A DNA stretch of 64,000 bases, from contig CAZJCM010000004.1 of NCBI GenBank assembly GCA_964544655.1, positions 30,056 to 94,055 on the forward strand, in the 5' to 3' direction. The translations under genes and the position numbers were made by a program. Shown here in pieces: positions 59,938 through 64,000 of the stretch; position 1 is the first letter of the stretch, and each line of letters opens with the position of its first letter. The notes under the pieces are model-generated. The model saw only the letters and a list, made by a program, of their open reading frames with translations, searched no databases and was not told the origin of the DNA. Source of the stretch: HyVt-443 sp964544655 (GTDB lineage: Bacteria > Pseudomonadota > Gammaproteobacteria > Chromatiales > Chromatiaceae).

Positions 59938-62316
59938 ATGAAATTCAGTGAAGCCTGGTTGCGCGAATGGGTGAATCCTCCGGTGGATACCGAGGCGTTG
60001 GCTGATCAGCTGAGTATGGCCGGCCTGGAGGTGGACTCGGTGACACCGGTTGCCGGCGAGTTCGAGGGGGTGGTGGTCGGTAGTGTATTGACCTGTGAAC
60101 AGCACCCGAACGCCGACAAACTCAGTCTCTGCAGTGTGGACGCAGGGCAGGATGAACCCCTGCAGATCGTCTGTGGTGCACCCAATGTGGCGGCCGGCTT
60201 GAAGGTGCCGGTGGCCATCGTCGGCGCCCGTCTGCCGGGCGGCTTCAAGATCAAGAAGGCAAAACTGCGCGGGGTTGAATCCCGGGGGATGATCTGTTCC
60301 GCGGCCGAACTGGGGCTGGCGGAATCGTCCGACGGAATTCTGCCGCTGCCGGCCGACGCGCCGGTCGGTGAGGATTTCCGTGTCTACATGAATCTCGATG
60401 ACCGGGCGATCGATGTTGATCTGACCCCCGACCGGGGCGACTGCCTGGGACTGGCCGGCATTGCCCGTGAAGTGGGCGTGATCAACCGCTGCGCGGTAAC
60501 CCCGCCTGAAATCGAACCGGTCCCCCCAGTGCATGATCAGCGTTTCCCGGTCAGCCTGGAGGCCCCCGAGGGGTGTCCCCGCTATACCTGCCGCGTCATT
60601 CGGAATATCGACCCCAATGCGGTGACCCCCTTGTGGATGCAGGAGCGGCTGCGCCGCAGCGATCTGCGCAGTATCCATCCGGTGGTGGATGTCACCAACT
60701 ACATCATGCTGGAACTGGGGCAGCCGATGCATGGCTTCGATCTGCGCCAGTTGCAGGGTGGTATCCGTGTGCGCATGGCGCATCAGGGAGAGCCCCTGCG
60801 GATGCTGGATGGTACCGAACTGGAGCTGCGTGACGATACCCTGGTGATCGCCGATGAGGAGAAGCCGGTGGCCATTGCCGGCATCATGGGCGGTGAGCAC
60901 TCCGGTGTGGCAGAGGATACGGCGGATATCCTTCTTGAATGCGCCTATTTCGCGCCCACTGCCATCATTGGCAAGGCGCGCAGTTACGGCTTGCATACCG
61001 ACTCCTCTCATCGCTACGAACGCGGTGTCGACCCGCAGTTGCAGGCGATGGCCATGGAACGGGCGACCCGATTGTTGCTGGATATCGTCGGCGGTGAACC
61101 CGGTCCGGTGGTTGAAGCGAAGGATGAGTCATTCATTCGCCAGCCACCGGAAATCCTGCTGCGACGGGAGCGTGTGGCGCGAATCCTTGGTCTGACCATC
61201 GATGACGATACCATCGTCGATATCCTCACCCGGCTGGAGATGCAGGTGCAGCCGGCCACGGACGGCTGGCGGGTCACAGCACCCAGTTGCCGTTTCGATA
61301 TTGCCATCGAAGTGGATCTGATCGAAGAGATCGGGCGCATCTATGGCTACACCGAGATTCCCACCCACCGCAGTGCGGCCGCCACCGTGATGCGCGGCGA
61401 GCCGGAGGTTGCCTTCAGCCTGAATCGCGCCCGGGAGGTGCTGGTGGACCGGGATTATCAGGAGGCGATCACCTATAGCTTCATCAGCCGTGAGATGCAT
61501 GACCTGATGGATCCCAGACACGGCACGGTAGAGCTGGCAAACCCGATTTCCAGTGACATGTCGGTGATGCGCACCAGCCTGTGGCCGGGGTTGCTGCAGA
61601 CGGTCGGCTATAACCAGTCCCGGCAGCAGGGTCGGATCCGTATCTTCGAATCCGGCCTGCGTTTCATCCAGGACGAGGCACAGATTCGTCAGGAGATGAT
61701 GCTCAGTGGCGCCGTTACCGGCAGTGTCGAACCCGAACAGTGGGGCCTGCCGTCCCGACCGGTAGATTTTTTTGATCTGAAGCAGGATCTGATGGCCGTC
61801 CTTTCTCTGACCGGGAATCCCGCTTCATTTGCCTTTGTTGCTGCGGAACATCCTGCACTCCATCCGGGGCAGACGGCGCGGATAGAGCGGAATGGGCAGG
61901 CGTTGGGCTGGATTGGTATGCTGCACCCGGAGATTCAGCATAAACTGGACCTGAACGAAAATGTCTATCTGTTCGAGCTGCGGCTGGATGAGGCCCTGGA
62001 AGGGTGCCTGCCCGAGTTCCGTCCATTGTCCAAGTATCCCTCCATACGCCGGGATATCGCCATTGTACTGGACCGGGCGGTCCCATTTGCAACCGTAAGC
62101 GACTGTATTCGTAAGGCCGCACCGGAAATTCTGCAGGACATCCTGCTGTTTGATGTCTATACTGGTAAAAAGGTAGATTCAGGTCTAAAAAGCCTTGCTT
62201 TAGGCTTGATTTTACAGGGAAGTTCGCACACTCTTACGGATAGCGAAGTGGAGGAGGCGGTGACCGTTGTCCTCCAGGCACTGAAGAATAATCTGGATGC
62301 GCAATTGAGAGATTGA
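59938..62316 (+). CDS. pheT: Phenylalanine-tRNA ligase beta subunit
   Basis: Beta subunit of 792 residues, complete. N-terminal tRNA-binding EMAP-like domain (about 39-148: VVVGSVLTCEQHPNADKLSLC), B3/B4 editing domain (DLTPDRGDCLGLAGIAREVG), B5 DNA-binding-like domain, catalytic-like core and C-terminal ferredoxin-fold anticodon domain (RPLSKYPSIRRDIAIVLDRAV). The ATG follows an AT-rich stretch TATGGAATGTAAAAATT without a strong ribosome-binding site. ihfA follows by 3 bp. Confidence 0.97.
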   Translation: MKFSEAWLREWVNPPVDTEALADQLSMAGLEVDSVTPVAGEFEGVVVGSVLTCEQHPNADKLSLCSVDAGQDEPLQIVCGAPNVAAGLKVPVAIVGARLPGGFKIKKAKLRGVESRGMICSAAELGLAESSDGILPLPADAPVGEDFRVYMNLDDRAIDVDLTPDRGDCLGLAGIAREVGVINRCAVTPPEIEPVPPVHDQRFPVSLEAPEGCPRYTCRVIRNIDPNAVTPLWMQERLRRSDLRSIHPVVDVTNYIMLELGQPMHGFDLRQLQGGIRVRMAHQGEPLRMLDGTELELRDDTLVIADEEKPVAIAGIMGGEHSGVAEDTADILLECAYFAPTAIIGKARSYGLHTDSSHRYERGVDPQLQAMAMERATRLLLDIVGGEPGPVVEAKDESFIRQPPEILLRRERVARILGLTIDDDTIVDILTRLEMQVQPATDGWRVTAPSCRFDIAIEVDLIEEIGRIYGYTEIPTHRSAAATVMRGEPEVAFSLNRAREVLVDRDYQEAITYSFISREMHDLMDPRHGTVELANPISSDMSVMRTSLWPGLLQTVGYNQSRQQGRIRIFESGLRFIQDEAQIRQEMMLSGAVTGSVEPEQWGLPSRPVDFFDLKQDLMAVLSLTGNPASFAFVAAEHPALHPGQTARIERNGQALGWIGMLHPEIQHKLDLNENVYLFELRLDEALEGCLPEFRPLSKYPSIRRDIAIVLDRAVPFATVSDCIRKAAPEILQDILLFDVYTGKKVDSGLKSLALGLILQGSSHTLTDSEVEEAVTVVLQALKNNLDAQLRD

Positions 62317-62319
62317 ACG

Positions 62320-62619
62320 ATGGCATTGACCAAAGCAGACATGGCGGAAAAGCTGTTCGATGAGCTGGGCCTCAATAAGCGCGAGGCAAAAGAGATGGTG
62401 GAGATGTTCTTCGAGGAGATTCGCTCCTCACTGGAACAGGGCCGGCAGGTCAAGCTCTCCGGTTTTGGCAACTTCGATCTGCGCGAGAAGAAGCAGCGAC
62501 CGGGTCGAAACCCCAAGACAGGCGAAGAGATTCCTATTTCGGCACGACGGGTGGTGACCTTCCGCCCTGGCCAGAAATTGAAAGCACGGGTGGAAGCTTA
62601 TGCTGGAAGCGAGCAGTAG
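62320..62619 (+). CDS. ihfA: Integration host factor alpha subunit
   Basis: DNA-bending protein, 99 residues, heterodimer with IhfB. MALTKADMAEKLFDELGLNK, VKLSGFGNFDLREKKQRPGR and the DNA-intercalating arm RNPKTGEEIPISARRVVTFR identify the alpha subunit. Gene order pheT-ihfA is as in E. coli; transcription with pheST is likely. It overlaps the merR-like gene by 20 bp. Confidence 0.97.
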   Translation: MALTKADMAEKLFDELGLNKREAKEMVEMFFEEIRSSLEQGRQVKLSGFGNFDLREKKQRPGRNPKTGEEIPISARRVVTFRPGQKLKARVEAYAGSEQ

Positions 62620-62959
62620 TCCGGTCGAACTGCCGGCAATACCGGGGAAGCGCTATTTCACTATTGGCGAGGTGAGTGATCTGTGTGGCGTGAAGCCTCA
62701 TGTTTTACGCTATTGGGAGCAGGAGTTCCCGCAGCTCAAGCCGGTCAAACGGCGTGGGAACCGGCGCTATTATCAACGGCATGACGTATTGATGATCCGG
62801 CAGATCCGCAGCTTGCTGTATGAGCAGGGCTTTACCATCGGTGGCGCCCGTCAGCAGCTGTCCGGTGAGGGGGCAAAAGAGGATCATGCCCAGAGTCAGC
62901 AGATCATTCGCCAATTGCGTAGCGAACTGGAAGAGGTATTGCAGATCCTGAAACGGTGA
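62600..62959 (+). CDS. MerR-family regulator
   Basis: Small regulator of 119 residues that commonly follows ihfA in Gammaproteobacteria. The N-terminal winged helix is YFTIGEVSDLCGVKPHVLRYWE followed by QEFPQLKPVKRRGNRRYY; the C-terminal half is a dimerising coiled coil (QIIRQLRSELEEVLQILK). No metal-binding cysteines are present beyond the one in the helix-turn-helix, so a metal sensor is unlikely. It overlaps ihfA and ends before the tRNA-Pro promoter. Confidence 0.92.
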   Translation: MLEASSSPVELPAIPGKRYFTIGEVSDLCGVKPHVLRYWEQEFPQLKPVKRRGNRRYYQRHDVLMIRQIRSLLYEQGFTIGGARQQLSGEGAKEDHAQSQQIIRQLRSELEEVLQILKR

Positions 62960-62988
62960 TTGACATACGGCCATGAACGGCCTAGTAT
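62960..62988 (+). promoter_or_regulatory. Promoter of tRNA-Pro
   Basis: Perfect -35 TTGACA at 62960-62965, a 17-bp spacer and TAGTAT at 62983-62988, 11 bp before the tRNA. The stretch after the -10 is GC-rich (GCGCGC), typical of stringently controlled stable RNA promoters. Confidence 0.8.
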
Positions 62989-62999
62989 GCGCGCTCTCT

Positions 63000-63076
63000 C
63001 CGGGCGTGGCGCAGTCTGGTAGCGCACTACAATGGGGTTGTAGGGGTCGAGTGTTCGAATCACTCCGTCCGGACCA
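63000..63076 (+). tRNA. tRNA-Pro(GGG)
   Basis: A 77-base cloverleaf with encoded CCA. Acceptor stem CCGGGCG / CGTCCGG, D arm GCGCAGTCTGGTAGCGC, anticodon stem CTACA / TGTAG around loop ATGGGGT (anticodon GGG), and T arm GAGTG-TTCGAAT-CACTC. It closely resembles E. coli proL. Its location after ihfA/merR is common in Gammaproteobacteria and such tRNA 3' ends are frequent integration sites, but no att duplication was seen here. Confidence 0.97.
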
Positions 63077-63083
63077 ACAAATG

Positions 63084-63122
63084 AAAGGCGGTTGCAGCGA
63101 TCAGGCTGTAACCGCCTTTTTT
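63084..63122 (+). terminator. Terminator of tRNA-Pro
   Basis: AAAGGCGGTT / AACCGCCTTT 10-bp stem with an inner CAGC/GCTG pairing, then TTTTTT. It begins 8 bp after the tRNA CCA end. Confidence 0.85.
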
Positions 63123-63153
63123 GTCATCTGTGGCTTTGGCTGCCGTATCAGGA

Positions 63154-63513
63154 TCAGTGATCCACACCGCGCCAGATGTCGTCCCCCCGTCGGCGGTCCC
63201 GGCCAATACGCCGTTCCAGTTTGAGTCGTAACAACTTCCGACGATCGGGCTGTCTACGCCGATCGAACCCCTGTCGCCGATCGACGATACCAAGATAGTG
63301 GCAACTGCACTCTTTTGCATCGCAGTCAGGTAGGGGAAGCCGGGGTGCCTGGTCCATCGAAAAGAATCGACCCGCAAGATGTGCACTTGCGCGACAGCCC
63401 GCACGATGTATCTGAACGCCACGAAAGCGCTTTGATTGTTTCAGTTTCAGCAGCTCCATCTCAGGGCTGGAGCAGGCCGGTTTTTTTCGCTTACTAAAAA
63501 AGTTCAGGTTCAT
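63154..63513 (-). CDS. Hypothetical protein with Arg/Asp-rich DRR repeats
   Basis: About 119 residues from ATG 63513 (MNLNFFSKRKK); ATG 63525 and 63588 are alternatives and none has a good ribosome-binding site. It has a Cys-containing segment DCDAKECSCHYLG followed by repeated DRRQGFDRRRQPDRR and ERRIGRDRRRG. Similar DRR motifs occur as linkers in PilZ- or HD-type signalling proteins, but no such domain is visible. I do not recognise a family; it could be a real small protein or a fragment. Confidence 0.5.
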   Translation of the reverse strand: MNLNFFSKRKKPACSSPEMELLKLKQSKRFRGVQIHRAGCRASAHLAGRFFSMDQAPRLPLPDCDAKECSCHYLGIVDRRQGFDRRRQPDRRKLLRLKLERRIGRDRRRGDDIWRGVDH

Positions 63514-63777
63514 GCTGATATTCATCGACGAACCAATGGAAACCTTTAATCCGGGTGAAAAATCCTGCTTATCCACAAGGTCTTTCATCCGGATACCGAG
63601 GTGTTTCGTTCGCCCTGAGCAGAACAGTTAAAGATTTCTCCATGTTGGTCGCTGTTGTTTCTTGATCGGGTGATAAACCCGGCGTTACCGCTATCGCGGT
63701 AATCTGAACAAGCAGGATGCGCAATCCAGCGGTAATGGAATCACTGTGATTTGCGAGCAATGCAAGGAGAACGGAAA

Positions 63778-63825
63778 ATGTTGATTCTGACAAGGAGAAT
63801 CGGAGAGATGTTAGCGGCTGAGTAA
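63778..63825 (+). pseudogene. csrA: csrA N-terminal remnant (15 codons)
   Basis: An ORF of 15 codons, MLILTRRIGEMLAAE then TAA. The first eleven residues match the invariant start of the RNA-binding carbon-storage regulator CsrA (MLILTRRxGE), after which similarity stops and none of the other frames continues it. AAGGAG at 63764-63769 is eight bases before the ATG, so translation may still start. Without the remaining beta strands it cannot form a CsrA dimer. Confidence 0.65.
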
Positions 63826-63860
63826 AACCGCGCATAGATGGCGAAGTCGGTTTCATGATT

Positions 63861-63885
63861 GCTGACGGGGTGGCGCCCCGTCAGC
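63861..63885. terminator. GC-rich hairpin, possible 3' structure
   Basis: Perfect 10-bp stem GCTGACGGGG / CCCCGTCAGC with loop TGGCG. No T-run follows on the plus strand. It could be the end structure of a gene reading in from the right on the minus strand, whose stop would be at 63895. Confidence 0.4.
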
Positions 63886-64000
63886 CATCACTCCTCAGAA
63901 GGTCACATCGTCATCGACCGGGAAGGTGCTGAGCCTCTCCTGTTGCGTAAGCGTTCACCCCAGACCGCTATTGCCCCACACGTGATTATCTGAGCCGTTT

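Larger units (their letters stand above)
63514..64000. other. Decayed-looking region at the window end
   Basis: No complete gene is evident. The stretch holds a perfect hairpin TTACCGC-TATC-GCGGTAA (63685-63702), the csrA remnant at 63778-63825 and a GC-rich hairpin at 63861-63885. On the minus strand a frame ends at 63895 with QERLSTFPVDDDVTF; it contains an in-frame TGA 20 codons earlier and may be the degraded tail of a gene beyond the edge. Confidence 0.45.

Noticed and set aside
63569..63856. 95-codon minus-strand frame near the window end
   Set aside because: No motifs, overlaps the csrA remnant with its good ribosome-binding site, and starts next to a hairpin; not supportable.
63895..64000. 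Minus-strand tail ending QERLSTFPVDDDVTF
   Set aside because: Looks protein-like, but contains an in-frame TGA and is cut by the window edge, so no gene can be called.
1..64000. CRISPR arrays, prophage or transposase genes
   Set aside because: I looked for regularly spaced repeats, phage structural genes, integrases and transposases and saw none; the only mobile-like signals are the non-coding palindromic repeats.

Overview
The window reads as ordinary, densely packed chromosome of a fairly GC-rich gammaproteobacterium. Protein sequences and gene order (lepA-lepB-rnc-era-recO-pdxJ; leuCDB-asd-fimV-truA-trpFBA-accD-folC-dedD-cvpA-purF-metZ; thrS-infC-rpmI-rplT-pheS-pheT-ihfA-merR-tRNA-Pro) match that class. 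The many haem-binding motifs and a PEP-CTERM sorting signal are compatible with an environmental, respiratory lineage such as the Chromatiales or Sedimenticola-type sulfur oxidisers. That placement is inference; no rRNA is present to fix it.

Layout. 1-5.4 kb: lepA (cut by the window edge), lepB, a DUF4845 gene, rnc, era, recO and pdxJ, many with overlapping stop/start codons. 5.4-13.6 kb: an accessory redox and signalling block. It holds a QseBC/PmrAB-type two-component pair, a nine-haem exported cytochrome with a textbook PmrA-type box in front of it, a dihaem cytochrome plus PepSY protein, and a converging EnvZ/OmpR pair. 13.8-24.5 kb: elbB, an ABC exporter, an M23 peptidase, a TolC channel, aroC, an MFS carrier, a TIGR03790 protein, a PKHD oxygenase and a LysR regulator. 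24.8-42.7 kb: leucine, aspartate-family, tryptophan, fatty-acid, folate, purine and methionine synthesis genes around fimV and truA. 42.7-49.6 kb: small methyltransferase, VanZ, enoyl-CoA hydratase, RlmK-like, YaeQ and DUF3461 genes. 49.7-55.2 kb: a molybdopterin oxidoreductase and an AsmA-like giant, each broken by one missing base. 55.3-63.1 kb: the translation and IHF cluster, ending in tRNA-Pro(GGG) and a strong terminator. The last kilobase looks decayed and holds a 15-codon csrA remnant.

How it fits together. The most coherent accessory unit is 5.4-13.6 kb. A response regulator of the PmrA/QseB type sits directly upstream of a CTTAAG-N5-CTTAAG box, which precedes the nonahaem cytochrome gene. 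This suggests the sensor controls periplasmic electron-transfer capacity. The dihaem/PepSY pair and the OmpR system next to it may belong to the same envelope redox circuit.

A family of imperfect palindromic, MITE-like repeats occurs at least five times. One copy separates pheS from pheT, one lies in the divergent lysR/leuC promoter region, and remnants flank degraded or accessory genes.
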